Assembly: GCF_051297175.1 (NCBI RefSeq)
Contig: NZ_JBINNY010000001.1
Location: forward strand, 4,712,001-4,776,000
DNA from: Dryocola sp051297175
GTDB lineage: Bacteria > Pseudomonadota > Gammaproteobacteria > Enterobacterales > Enterobacteriaceae
Direction: 5' to 3'
Length of the DNA: 64,000 nt
Position numbers and translations under genes: made by a program
Notes under the pieces: generated by a model
Told to the model about the DNA's origin: nothing
What the model saw: only the letters and a program-made list of their open reading frames with translations
Database searches by the model: none
Shown here: positions 51,743 through 60,939 of the stretch, one piece after another
Layout of the letters: each line of letters starts with the position of its first letter
Numbering within the stretch: the first letter of the stretch is position 1

Positions 51743-53721
51743 GATTTCGCATCCGTCAGCTCAACGGTTTTCAGGAAGAAATCCAGCGTTTCGTCGATGG
51801 TCTTTTCCATCTCGACCGTTGGCGTCCAGCCCAGAAGACGCTGGGCGTTGCGGATGCTCGGCTTACGGTGCTCCACGTCCTGATAACCTTTGCCGTAGTA
51901 GGTGCTGCTTTCCACTTCGCGGAAGCCGGCGAACGGCGGGAAGTGGCCGCGCAGCGGGTGTTTTTCAAAGCTCGCCAGCAGCATCTCGGCCAGTTCTTTA
52001 ATGCTCGCCTCGTTGTCCGGGTTGCCAATGTTGACGATCTGCCCGTCGCAGTTGTCGTTTTTGTTCTCGATGATGCGGAACAGCGCTTCGATACCGTCGC
52101 TGATATCAGTAAAGCAGCGTTTCTGTTTCCCGCCATCAATCAGCTTAATTGGCGAACCTTCTACTAGGTTAAGGATGAGCTGGGTAATGGCGCGCGAGCT
52201 GCCGATGCGCGCGGCGTTCAGGTTATCGAGGCGCGGCCCCATCCAGTTGAACGGGCGGAACAGCGTAAAGCGCAGCCCCTCTTTTTCGCCGTAGGCCCAG
52301 ATAACGCGGTCAAGAAGCTGCTTGGAGACGGAGTAAATCCAGCGCTGCTTGTTGATCGGCCCGACGATCAGGTTCGAGCTGTCCTCGTCGAACACTTTGT
52401 CGGTACACATGCCGTACACTTCTGACGTCGACGGGAAGATGATGCGCTTCTGGTACTTCACGCAGTCGCGGATAATCTTGAGGTTTTCCTCGAAATCCAG
52501 CTCAAACACGCGCAGCGGGTTGCGGGTGTATTCAATCGGCGTGGCGATCGCCACCAGCGGCAGCACCACGTCGCACTTCTTGATATGGTATTCAATCCAC
52601 TCGGAGTGAATGCTGATATCGCCTTCCACAAAGTGGAAGCGCGCGTTGCCGAGGAAGCGGCTGATGGCGTCGGAGCCGATGTCCAGCCCGTAAACCTCGA
52701 AATTATCGTCCTGTAACAGGCGTTCGGTGAGATGGTTGCCGATGAAGCCGTTTACGCCGAGGATGAGCACACGTTTGCGGCGTTTCACCGCAGATACCGG
52801 CTGGCTGCTCAACAGCGCGCCTTCCACCAGACCCAGGGTTTGCACCAGCTGGGAACCCTGCATATACACGCCGTTTTCCGTCTGCCCGGCGAGGATTTCC
52901 AGCGCGTCTTCACCGGCGGCCACGATAAGCGGGCTGACCGACAGCACGGTGCCCGCTTTGGCACCCGCGGCGTTCGCCACCACACGCCCTTTCCAGACGA
53001 TGAATTTGGTGCCGCCCACATAGCTAAACGCGCCCGGCCACGGATCGGTTACCGCGCGAATCAGGTTGTTGATTTCGGTAGCGGAATTTGACCAGTCGAT
53101 GCGCCCGTCCTGCGGGGTACGGCGGCCAAAATAGCTGCCCTGGCTGATGTCCTGTTCGTGCTGCGGGAAGTCCCCGGTTTTGATGATGGGAAGGATGTCA
53201 CGCAGCAGCGTGGTCGCCGCCTCGCGCTGTTTGTGATGCAGCGTAAGCGCCGTTTCTTCCGGGGTGATTTCCACGCGCTGCTGGGCGACGATGGCCCCGG
53301 CATCCGCGCGGGCAACCATGCGGTGCAGCGTAACGCCGGTTTCCGTTTCGCCGTTCACCAGCACCCAGTTAAGCGGGGCGCGGCCGCGGTATTTCGGCAG
53401 CAGCGAGCCGTGCAGGTTAAACGCCCCCACCGTCGCGCTCGACAGAATTTCATCGCACAGCAGATTGCGGTAGTAGAACGAGAAAATCACCTCGGGCGCG
53501 CTGGATTTGATGCGGTCAACCCACAGCGGATGGTTGACGTCTTCCGGCGCGTAAACGGGAATGCCGTGTTCCGCCGCCGTGCGCGCGACCGAGCCGAAGA
53601 AATGGTTCTCCGACGGCGCGTCCGGATGCGTGTAGATAGCGGTAATTTCATATCCGGCTTCTACCAGCGCGTTAACGCCCGCGCACCCAATATCGTGATA
53701 GGCAAAAACAACGGCTTTCAT
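51739..53721 (-). CDS. arnA: Bifunctional UDP-GlcA decarboxylase / UDP-L-Ara4N formyltransferase
   Basis: A 660-residue fusion, as in E. coli. Residues about 1-305 are the formyltransferase, with FNLHGSLLPKYRGRAPLNW (Asn/His catalytic) and formyl-folate binding. Residues about 315-660 are the short-chain dehydrogenase that oxidatively decarboxylates UDP-glucuronate, with GVNGFIGNHL as NAD site and IYSVSKQLLDR as the Tyr-Lys pair. It overlaps arnC and arnD by 4 bp. Confidence 0.98.
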   Translation of the reverse strand: MKAVVFAYHDIGCAGVNALVEAGYEITAIYTHPDAPSENHFFGSVARTAAEHGIPVYAPEDVNHPLWVDRIKSSAPEVIFSFYYRNLLCDEILSSATVGAFNLHGSLLPKYRGRAPLNWVLVNGETETGVTLHRMVARADAGAIVAQQRVEITPEETALTLHHKQREAATTLLRDILPIIKTGDFPQHEQDISQGSYFGRRTPQDGRIDWSNSATEINNLIRAVTDPWPGAFSYVGGTKFIVWKGRVVANAAGAKAGTVLSVSPLIVAAGEDALEILAGQTENGVYMQGSQLVQTLGLVEGALLSSQPVSAVKRRKRVLILGVNGFIGNHLTERLLQDDNFEVYGLDIGSDAISRFLGNARFHFVEGDISIHSEWIEYHIKKCDVVLPLVAIATPIEYTRNPLRVFELDFEENLKIIRDCVKYQKRIIFPSTSEVYGMCTDKVFDEDSSNLIVGPINKQRWIYSVSKQLLDRVIWAYGEKEGLRFTLFRPFNWMGPRLDNLNAARIGSSRAITQLILNLVEGSPIKLIDGGKQKRCFTDISDGIEALFRIIENKNDNCDGQIVNIGNPDNEASIKELAEMLLASFEKHPLRGHFPPFAGFREVESSTYYGKGYQDVEHRKPSIRNAQRLLGWTPTVEMEKTIDETLDFFLKTVELTDAKS

Positions 53722-54701
53722 TGACGATTTTCCTCTGAAGTTGAAACTGACTCGCGGCTAACCACGCGCTGAATAAAGTAACGAGGGCGCGCGCGCACAT
53801 CGTTGTAAATACGGCCTATGTACTCGCCGAGCAGGCCCATGCCGACAAACTGCGCGCCGATAAACATAAACAGCACCGCAAACAGCATGAACACCCCTTC
53901 TGCCGCCCACTGCGGGCCAAAAGCGAGGCGCAGCACGACCAGCAGCACCGACAGCGCAAACCCGAGCAGCGCGATCACGCTGCCAAACACGCTGAGCATG
54001 CGCAGCGGCGTGGTGGTCAGGCAGGTCACCAGGTCGTACATCAGGTTAATCAGCCGCATAAAGCTGTATTTGGAATCGCCAAACTCGCGCTCGGCGTGGT
54101 GCACCGGGATTTCGATGGCCTTACGGGCGAAGGTGTTGGCAAGGATCGGGATAAAGGTGCTGCGTTCGTGGCAGTGCAGCATGGCGTCGACGATATGGCG
54201 GCGATAGGCGCGCAGCATGCAGCCGTAATCGCCCATCGCTTTGCCGGTGGTGCTTTGGATCATGCGGTTAATCAGGCGCGAGGCGCGCTTGCGGAACCAG
54301 CTGTCCTGGCGGTTCTGACGCACGGTGCCCACCACGTCGTAGCCTTCATCGGCCTTGGCGACCAGGCGCGGGATCTCCTCCGGCGGGTTTTGCAGATCCG
54401 CGTCGAGAGTGACGACCAGATCCCCGGTGACGTGGTTAAAGCCCGCCATAATCGCCGAGTGCTGGCCGTAGTTTCTGTTGAGCAGCACCGCGACGATGTG
54501 GCTGCCTGGCGCTTCGGCGGCGTCGACCAGCATGGCGGCAGATTCATCGCTGCTGCCGTCGTCCACCAGCAGGATTTCATAGTCGCGGCCCAGCTTTTCG
54601 CAGGCGTCGGTGGTGCGGCGAATCAGCTCGGGCAGGCTGTCCTGCTCGTTATAAACCGGAATGACCACCGAAACTTTATTAATGGGTTCTACCTTGGTCA
54701 T
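53718..54701 (-). CDS. arnC: Undecaprenyl-phosphate Ara4FN transferase
   Basis: A 327-residue GT2-family glycosyltransferase that loads Ara4FN onto undecaprenyl phosphate at the inner membrane. VSVVIPVYNEQDSLPEL, LDADLQNPPEEIPRL (DXD-type) and QDSWFRKRAS are present, with two C-terminal transmembrane helices. ATG 54701 follows the arnB TAA by one base, preceded by AGGA; a longer upstream frame within arnB is rejected. Confidence 0.97.
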   Translation of the reverse strand: MTKVEPINKVSVVIPVYNEQDSLPELIRRTTDACEKLGRDYEILLVDDGSSDESAAMLVDAAEAPGSHIVAVLLNRNYGQHSAIMAGFNHVTGDLVVTLDADLQNPPEEIPRLVAKADEGYDVVGTVRQNRQDSWFRKRASRLINRMIQSTTGKAMGDYGCMLRAYRRHIVDAMLHCHERSTFIPILANTFARKAIEIPVHHAEREFGDSKYSFMRLINLMYDLVTCLTTTPLRMLSVFGSVIALLGFALSVLLVVLRLAFGPQWAAEGVFMLFAVLFMFIGAQFVGMGLLGEYIGRIYNDVRARPRYFIQRVVSRESVSTSEENRQ

Positions 54702-54702
54702 C

Positions 54703-55842
54703 TTATTTTCCTGCAATTTCACGCAGCGCGTGGATAACGCGCGCGGCATCGTCGTCGCTCATGGTCGGGAATAACGGCAGCGAGCAAATCCGCTCGCTGT
54801 TCCATTCGCTGTTGGGTAAAGAAAGGCCCGGGAAACGCTCGCGGTAATATTTCTGCGTATGCGCCGCGCGGAAATGCAGGCCGGTGCCAATCCCCCGGCT
54901 TTTTAATGCCTCCATCAGGCCGTTGCGCGATATCCCGCAGCGCGCTTCGTCGACGCGAATAATAAACAGATGCCAGGCGTGTTTATGCGGCCACGCGGGC
55001 TGCGCGAGGGGCAAAAATGGTGTGTCGGCTAATTCGGTTAAATAACGCTGCGCGATTTCGGCGCGGCGGGCATTCAGCTGATTGAGCTTGCCCAGCTGCA
55101 CGAGGGCAATCGCGGCGTTGATATCCGCCAGGTTGTATTTGTACCCCGGCGTAATCACTTCCGCCTGCGGCGCGCGTCCGTGGGTTTGTCTGTCAAAAGC
55201 GTCGACGCCGAGGCCGTGAAACTTCAGGCTGCGCATGCGGTTAGCCAGCTTTTCGTCGTCGGTGACGATAAGCCCGCCTTCGGCGCAGGTCATATTTTTG
55301 ATGGCGTGGAAGGAGAAAATCGCGGTGCCCCGCGCGCCGACGTGCTGGCCTTTGTAATGGGTTCCGGCGGCGTGGGCCGCATCTTCAATCACCGGTATGC
55401 CGTGGCGTTCAGCGACGGCGCGGAGAGCGTCGATATCGGCGGGCGCTCCGGCATAGTGCACGGGAACAATGGCGCGGGTGCGCGGCGTAATCGCCGCTTC
55501 AACAGCTTGCGGCGTCACCATCAGCGTGTCGCGGTCAACGTCGATCATCACCGGCCGCGCGCCGAGCAGCACAATCATGTTTAGCGTGGAAACCCAGGTC
55601 AGCGAAGGCGTGATCACCTCATCCCCCGGCTGTAAATCCAGCGCCATCAACGCCACGTGCATGCCCGCCGTGGCGGAGCTAACCGCAATGGCGTGCCGGT
55701 TGCCGGTCAGTTCGGTAAAGGCCTGTTCTAGCGCCTGGTTTTTTGGCCCGGTCGTTATCCAGCCGGACTGTAAAACGTCGTTCACGGCGGCCAGCTCTTC
55801 AGCACCAAGCGCCGGACGGGAAAAGGGTAAAAACTCGCTCAT
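54703..55842 (-). CDS. arnB: UDP-4-amino-4-deoxy-L-arabinose aminotransferase
   Basis: A 379-residue DegT/DnrJ/EryC1 PLP aminotransferase that makes UDP-L-Ara4N from the 4-keto sugar. The PLP lysine is in FSFHAIKNMTCAEGG (about Lys182). FLPFSRPALGAEELAAV at the start is typical. First gene of arnBCADTEF. A PmrA-like box lies about 180 bp upstream. Confidence 0.97.
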   Translation of the reverse strand: MSEFLPFSRPALGAEELAAVNDVLQSGWITTGPKNQALEQAFTELTGNRHAIAVSSATAGMHVALMALDLQPGDEVITPSLTWVSTLNMIVLLGARPVMIDVDRDTLMVTPQAVEAAITPRTRAIVPVHYAGAPADIDALRAVAERHGIPVIEDAAHAAGTHYKGQHVGARGTAIFSFHAIKNMTCAEGGLIVTDDEKLANRMRSLKFHGLGVDAFDRQTHGRAPQAEVITPGYKYNLADINAAIALVQLGKLNQLNARRAEIAQRYLTELADTPFLPLAQPAWPHKHAWHLFIIRVDEARCGISRNGLMEALKSRGIGTGLHFRAAHTQKYYRERFPGLSLPNSEWNSERICSLPLFPTMSDDDAARVIHALREIAGK

Positions 55843-56200
55843 TGAAGATTTCCCTAAGTTAAAAAAGCCCGCTGAAGCGATAAACCATGGTTTTCCTTCC
55901 CCGGGTGAAGCAAAGCAAATTTAATAGTGCAGCGAACAATTTAAATAAAATGACAACGTCATTAACTCAGCGCGGCGTTATCTAAACGAAGGCTAAATTA
56001 AAGACAAGCTAGCAGATGTTTCTTAGAGAAATATTAAGAAAAAATTCTCGCAGGGAAAAAGAATGCGTCTGGAAGGACGGGGAGGCAATGACACCTAATC
56101 TTCAAAAAAGGATCACAGCAGGTTCATCTATATTTCGTTAGTAATTAACTTCTGGCTCATCAAGGATATATTAAGGTTAATTTAATATTGCCGATATTCG
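55843..56200. other. AT-rich arnB upstream region
   Basis: About 420 bp separate arnB and padC. It is AT-rich, unlike the operon. Apart from the PmrA-like box and the padC terminator I see no gene or repeat; the arnB promoter should be here. Confidence 0.5.
56022..56038 (-). promoter_or_regulatory. Candidate PmrA (BasR) box upstream of arnB
   Basis: On the minus strand, CTTAAT-ATTTC-TCTAAG has the half-site, 5-bp spacer, half-site layout of PmrA boxes (CTTAAG-N5-CTTAAT). The second half-site is imperfect. The arn operon is PmrA/PmrB-regulated in Salmonella and E. coli, so this is plausible. Confidence 0.55.
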
Positions 56201-56202
56201 TC

Positions 56203-56233
56203 GCAAAAAAAAGAACAGCATACGCTGTTCTTT
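56203..56233 (-). terminator. Terminator of padC
   Basis: Stem AAAGAACAGC (56210-56219) and GCTGTTCTTT (56224-56233) with loop ATAC. On the minus strand it runs into a T tract (complement of A at 56205-56212). It lies about 30 bp past the padC stop. Confidence 0.9.
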
Positions 56234-56262
56234 CAAGTAGATGGATATATTCGTCGCGGCGG

Positions 56263-56769
56263 TTAGCGCAGATTGTTTGGGAAATCCGCCGGTAATTCGC
56301 TGGCCGCACAGGCAATCACGCTTTCGTTGTTTTCGCCGCAGTCACGAATAAAGGTGATGGTGGCAAACTCATCGATGACTTCCGTTGGATAAGCCGGGCC
56401 AGCCTCGCGCAGCGCTTCCATTTTGGCGATATGGTCGTTCTGGAAGCAGACGGTTTTTTCCGGATTGTTCATCACCCAGCGCGGGAAGAATATCGTGCCG
56501 TGGAACAGTTTGTCGCCCAGGTTCACAATCAGGCTGACGTCCGTCCCGGTCGGCTCGGTCCAGGAAATTTTGTAGATGCTTTCCCCGACGCGGACGATAT
56601 GGGCGAACTGGTCTTTCACCCAACGGTTGGCGACGAGACCGCTGTGAATACGGTAATCCAGCGTCGTGCCGTTTTTCACGTAAATTTCGTAGTTCCAGCC
56701 GTTATCGTAGGTGTAGACCACATGTTTACCGATGAAACCGCTCAAATCATTTTTATCAAAGGTGCTCAT
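56263..56769 (-). CDS. padC: Phenolic acid decarboxylase
   Basis: A 168-residue cytosolic enzyme that decarboxylates p-coumaric, caffeic and ferulic acids to 4-vinylphenols, detoxifying plant phenolics. Small beta-barrel (lipocalin-like) family; IGKHVVYTYDNGWNYEIYVK with its Tyr pair, DYRIHSGLVANRWVKDQ and KISWTEPTGTDVSL are family hallmarks. ATG 56769 follows AAGGAG. Divergent from a LysR gene that probably controls it. Absent from E. coli K-12. Confidence 0.95.
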   Translation of the reverse strand: MSTFDKNDLSGFIGKHVVYTYDNGWNYEIYVKNGTTLDYRIHSGLVANRWVKDQFAHIVRVGESIYKISWTEPTGTDVSLIVNLGDKLFHGTIFFPRWVMNNPEKTVCFQNDHIAKMEALREAGPAYPTEVIDEFATITFIRDCGENNESVIACAASELPADFPNNLR

Positions 56770-56868
56770 TTTTTCTCTCCTTCGTTGCAATGGAGATAGC
56801 TTACTCCTTCACTTTTTGCATGAATAACGCTAATTTTACATCAAACTCATTCAAAAATTAGATGATTG

Positions 56869-57729
56869 ATGCACAAAACCACCCTCGAACAATGGGCGCT
56901 ACTGGAGCAGGTAGTGGAGATGGGCAGCTTTGCCAGGGCGGCGGAGGCGACCCACCGCAGCCAGTCTTCGGTGAGCTACAACCTGGCGCTGCTCCAGGAA
57001 AGGCTGGGCGTGGCGCTGCTGCATCCCGAAGGCCGCAAAGCGGTGCTCACTCCCGCAGGCGAACTGCTGCTCGCCCAGGTCAGGCCGCTTCTTAAAGCCT
57101 TTCACTACGTCGAGGCGCGGGCGACTTCGCTGCAAAACGGCGTGCGCACGCGGCTGGATCTGGTCGTCGATAGCATCTTCCCGCGCGGCAGGCTGTTCGC
57201 CATTTTGCGCAGGTTTCAGCAGCTGCACCCGCTCACCCAGGTGCATTTGACCGAAGTTCTGGAAAACGACGAGCCGGCAATTGCCGATGCGGACGTGATG
57301 GTGCTGACCCGCCGCCAGGATATGACCGGGCGCGGCGAGTGGCTGATGAACATTGATTTTGTCGCCGTCGCCCACCGCGATCACCCGCTGCATGAGGCTA
57401 CGGCTCCGATCGGCGACGACGAGCTGGCGCGCTATCCGCTTATCCGCATCGCCGACCGGGATACGCAGCCGCTGCAGGACGCTCCGGCGGAGTCATGGAC
57501 GTTTTCCACCATCGAGGCCGCCGTTGAGGCGGTGATGTATCAGGTTGGCTACGGCTGGCTGCCCGAAGAGCGCATCGCCCGCCCGCTGGCCGAAGGGGCG
57601 CTGATCGCGCTGCCGCTTAGCCACGGGGCAAGGCGCGCAACGCCGCTGCACCTGATCGTCAAAAAGGATCTGACCCCGCTCGACGAGCAGGTGGAAACGC
57701 TGCTGCGGCTGTTTAAGGAAAGGGAGTAA
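56869..57729 (+). CDS. LysR-family regulator next to padC
   Basis: A 286-residue LysR-type regulator. The N-terminal helix-turn-helix region is VVEMGSFARAAEATHRSQSSVSYNL (shown in part: AEATHRSQSSVSYN), followed by a ligand domain. Start ATG 56869, or TTG 56866. The 99-bp gap to padC would carry a shared operator; TAACGCTAATTTTACATCAAA contains no clean palindrome I can fix. Most LysR regulators act on the divergent neighbour, so induction of padC by phenolic acids is inferred. Confidence 0.88.
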   Translation: MHKTTLEQWALLEQVVEMGSFARAAEATHRSQSSVSYNLALLQERLGVALLHPEGRKAVLTPAGELLLAQVRPLLKAFHYVEARATSLQNGVRTRLDLVVDSIFPRGRLFAILRRFQQLHPLTQVHLTEVLENDEPAIADADVMVLTRRQDMTGRGEWLMNIDFVAVAHRDHPLHEATAPIGDDELARYPLIRIADRDTQPLQDAPAESWTFSTIEAAVEAVMYQVGYGWLPEERIARPLAEGALIALPLSHGARRATPLHLIVKKDLTPLDEQVETLLRLFKERE

Positions 57730-57735
57730 AGGGGA

Positions 57736-58362
57736 TTATTTGCGGAGGCTGTTCATCGCCTCGCCCATCGCCTTGCCCATCGCCACGTCGCCCTGCTTCA
57801 TCAGCCCGCTTGCCGCGCCGGTAATGTCCTCGCGGCTTTTGTTCTGGCCGAGCTTCATGATGCCGGCAAGCTCCGTCACGACGATTTCAACGCCGACAAT
57901 CGCCTTCACCATCGCATCGATATAGTCCTGCGGCGCATCGCTCATCTTCCAGGGCTTTTCCTGCCCCGCTTCGTGAATGTGCGTAAGCTTCTCAAGGCCT
58001 GCGCGCAGATAGCGCTCGTCGTCGTGAACCACCAGCCGCCCGCGCGCGCGCACCGCCTGATAGTTCCACGTCGGCACCTGGCGATGGTGCTCCTGCTTGC
58101 TGGGATACCAGCCCGGCGAAATATAACCGTCCGCGCCCGTGAATATCACCATTACCGTATCGTGCGCGCTCACGCTGCGCCAGACGGGGTTGGCGCGGGC
58201 GACATGGGTATGCAAATTCCCCGACTCGTCGAACATAAAGGGCAAATGGTACGCATCCGGGCCGTGGAGGCCGCACAGGGTAAGAACGCCGAGCGGGTGC
58301 GCCGCGATAAAAGCGCTTAGCGCCTGCGGATCGGTTTCCTGAAAGGGACGAGGTGGGTACAT
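57736..58362 (-). CDS. PaiB-like FMN-binding split-barrel protein
   Basis: A 208-residue protein of the FMN-binding negative transcriptional regulator family (Bacillus PaiB). Motifs GYISPGWYPSKQEHHRQVPTW (in part YISPGWYPSK, VPTWNY) are characteristic. Despite the family name, DNA binding is not evident here and a flavin or haem-linked enzyme role is possible. ATG 58362 (MYPPRPF) has GGAG at 6 nt. It is divergent from the MocR gene, 96 bp away, and converges with the LysR gene 6 bp away. Confidence 0.88.
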   Translation of the reverse strand: MYPPRPFQETDPQALSAFIAAHPLGVLTLCGLHGPDAYHLPFMFDESGNLHTHVARANPVWRSVSAHDTVMVIFTGADGYISPGWYPSKQEHHRQVPTWNYQAVRARGRLVVHDDERYLRAGLEKLTHIHEAGQEKPWKMSDAPQDYIDAMVKAIVGVEIVVTELAGIMKLGQNKSREDITGAASGLMKQGDVAMGKAMGEAMNSLRK

Positions 58363-58458
58363 GGCTTGCTCCGGCACGCTTGTGAGAATGCTTACTTTAT
58401 CCGCAAAGTGGTTTACCCTATAGAACCAGTATCTTTATTTATCAGCAGGCCAGAATAG

Positions 58459-59949
58459 ATGTCGAGAAAAGCAAAAGTTACGGATATCCCGGCAATCGGC
58501 GAACTGGATCGCCAGGCTGGCCTGTTGAGCCTCCAGCTGGCTAAAGCGCTGCGCGGTGCCATTCACAAAGGCGAGCTTAAAACCGGCGACCTTCTTCCCT
58601 CCACGCGCAGCCTCGCCGCCGCGCTGGGCCTGTCACGCGGCACGGTGCTGGAAGCCTTCGAACAGCTGGTTGCCGAAGGGTTTTTGGAGTCGAAGCACGG
58701 CTCGGGCACGCGCGTCGCGTTCGCCCCGGAAATCCCCGCCAGCAGGAAGATGAAGCCTGCCAGCGAAATTGCCCTCACCGAAAGCGCCCAGGCCTTCGCC
58801 CGCGTTACCAATCGCATAAAAACGCTCTCGCCGAGGCCGTTCGCCGTGTCGGTGCCGATAGGCGATACCGCGCCGGACGACATCTGGCGCAAGCTCGGCA
58901 ACCGCATTCGCGCGCGCGGGCCCGGTGCGCCTTCCGGCTACGGCGACCCGCAGGGAGCCAAACCCCTGCGCGAAGCTATCTGCGAATACGTGCGCAAGTC
59001 GCGCTCCGTCCACTGCACGCCCGAACAAATCATCATCACCTCCGGCACCCAGCAGGGGCTGTACCTCGCCGCGCAGGTGCTGCTGGACAGTGGCGACACC
59101 GCCTGGGTTGAAGACCCCGGCTATCCTGGCACCACGGACATTTTCGAAACCGCCCTGCGCGACAGGAAAATGGCCCGCGTGCCGGTCGATGCCGAAGGGC
59201 TGGACGTCGAGGCCGGGAAGCTCATCGCACCGCAGGCGAAAGCCGCTTTTGTGACGCCGTCGCACCAGTATCCGCTCGGCATGCCGCTCAGCATGTCGCG
59301 CCGGGCCGCGCTGCTGGAGTGGGCAAAGGCGAATCGCGCGTGGATCGTCGAGGACGACTACGACAGCGAAATGCGCTACTCCGGGCATCCGTTCCCGTCG
59401 CTCCAGGGGCTGGGGCCGGATAACGTGATTTACCTCGGCACCTTCAGCAAGATTCTCTTCCCCTCGCTGCGGCTGGGCTACGTTATTGCGCCCGAACCGC
59501 TGGTCAGCGCGTTTTGCGGCGCGCGGATCCTGATGGACAGACACCCGCCCGGTGCCGATCAGTACGTGCTGGCAAGCTTTATGGCGGAAGGCCACCTCGA
59601 CCGGCATTTGCGCAAAATTCGCGGCGTTTATGCCGAGAAGCGCCGCGTCCTGATGGAAGCGGTAACGACCTGGATCGACCCGCGCCTCGCCACGCTCCAG
59701 CCGTGCGACCAGGGCATGCACATGGTGCTGTGGCTCAACGAGGGGCTAGACGACGCGCTGGTGGTGCGTAAAGGCGTCGAGGCGGGGATTTCCCTGCGCT
59801 CGGTGTCGCACATGTACAGCGCGGGCAGCGGCCGGTCGGGCGTGCTGCTCGGGCTGGGCGGATTTACCGAAGAGGAAATTTGCGCCGCGGTGCGCAGGCT
59901 CAACCTCGTTATTCTGGCGTCCGTGCCGCAGGCTAAGCGAAGCGCTTAG
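58459..59949 (+). CDS. MocR-type PLP-dependent regulator
   Basis: A 496-residue fusion of an N-terminal GntR winged helix (residues about 20-85, with LPSTRSLAAALGLSRGTVLEAF) and a class I aminotransferase-like domain. The PLP lysine is in YLGTFSKILFPSLRLGYV, and VEDDYDSEMRY and VEDPGYPGT complete the fold. MocR proteins of the PdxR group sense PLP or amines; the target is commonly the divergent gene, here the PaiB-like one. Its end overlaps the converging exporter by 17 bp. Confidence 0.93.
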   Translation: MSRKAKVTDIPAIGELDRQAGLLSLQLAKALRGAIHKGELKTGDLLPSTRSLAAALGLSRGTVLEAFEQLVAEGFLESKHGSGTRVAFAPEIPASRKMKPASEIALTESAQAFARVTNRIKTLSPRPFAVSVPIGDTAPDDIWRKLGNRIRARGPGAPSGYGDPQGAKPLREAICEYVRKSRSVHCTPEQIIITSGTQQGLYLAAQVLLDSGDTAWVEDPGYPGTTDIFETALRDRKMARVPVDAEGLDVEAGKLIAPQAKAAFVTPSHQYPLGMPLSMSRRAALLEWAKANRAWIVEDDYDSEMRYSGHPFPSLQGLGPDNVIYLGTFSKILFPSLRLGYVIAPEPLVSAFCGARILMDRHPPGADQYVLASFMAEGHLDRHLRKIRGVYAEKRRVLMEAVTTWIDPRLATLQPCDQGMHMVLWLNEGLDDALVVRKGVEAGISLRSVSHMYSAGSGRSGVLLGLGGFTEEEICAAVRRLNLVILASVPQAKRSA

Positions 59950-60820
59950 CGCCGAAAACGCAGGCCAGCACGCCGCACATCACCGCTATCATCGACGGCT
60001 CGACGGTTTCGTGCAGCGCAAAGGCGGCGAGCAGCAGCCCAAAAAACGGCTGCAAAAGCTGGAGCTGGCCCACGGCGGCAATCCCGCCCTGCGCCAGCCC
60101 GCGATACCAGAAGATAAAGCCAACCCACATGCTGAACAGCGAGACATAGCCCAGCGAAAACCACGCGCCGAAGCTGACTATTGGGAAGCTTTTCGGCGCG
60201 GTGAAAAAAGCCGCCGCCGCGGTTAACGGCAGGGCCAGCGCCAGCGCCCACGAGATAACCTGCCAGCCGCCCAGCCGACGCGTCAGCACCGCCCCTTCCG
60301 CATAGCCAAGCCCGCAGAGCAGCACCGCCGCCACCATCAGCATGTCGCCGCGCCATGCGCCGCCCGAGCCGTGGCTCAGGGCAAACGCCGCGACCAGCGC
60401 GCTGCCGCTTACGGAAAATATCCAGAAGGCGGGCCGGGGCCGCTCGCCGCCCCTGATGACCCCGAAGCAGGCGGTCGCCAGCGGCAGCAGGCCGATATAT
60501 ACCAGCGAATGGGCGGAGGTAGTGTGCTGAAGGGCCAACGCCGTCAGCAGCGGGAAACCGATAACCACCCCGACGGCGACGAAAAGCAGCGGCAGGATAT
60601 CCGCTCCGGCAGGCAGTTTTTGACGCGTGAGGCGCAAAACGAGAATGGCGAGCAGGGCCGCAATCACGCCCCGAATAGCGGTGAGAAAAATGGGATCGAA
60701 TTCGAGCACGGCCACCCGCGTGGCGGGCAGCGATCCGCTGAAAATCAGCATCCCCAGAAAGCCGTTCAGCCAGCCCTGGGCGGTCTCGCTTAGCCCCGCC
60801 TTCTCATTAATATGTTCCAT
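59933..60820 (-). CDS. EamA/DMT-family exporter
   Basis: A 295-residue inner membrane protein with ten hydrophobic segments in two EamA repeats (first GWLNGFLGMLIFSGSLPATR, with second-half counterpart SFGAWFSLGYVSLFSMWVGF). Likely exports metabolites such as amino acids; substrate not readable. ATG 60820 preferred over a GTG three codons upstream. It converges on the MocR gene, overlapping it by 17 bp. Confidence 0.9.
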   Translation of the reverse strand: MEHINEKAGLSETAQGWLNGFLGMLIFSGSLPATRVAVLEFDPIFLTAIRGVIAALLAILVLRLTRQKLPAGADILPLLFVAVGVVIGFPLLTALALQHTTSAHSLVYIGLLPLATACFGVIRGGERPRPAFWIFSVSGSALVAAFALSHGSGGAWRGDMLMVAAVLLCGLGYAEGAVLTRRLGGWQVISWALALALPLTAAAAFFTAPKSFPIVSFGAWFSLGYVSLFSMWVGFIFWYRGLAQGGIAAVGQLQLLQPFFGLLLAAFALHETVEPSMIAVMCGVLACVFGAKRFA

Positions 60821-60939
60821 CGTTTCCACTTTGCCCGGCGTTAAGGTTAAACCGCCATTCTGCGCATTAAGTGGTTTGGACGTAGATCCACATATTATGA
60901 GTTTTGCCAGGCCACCTGGTTCCTCTACCTAAGCTTGCG

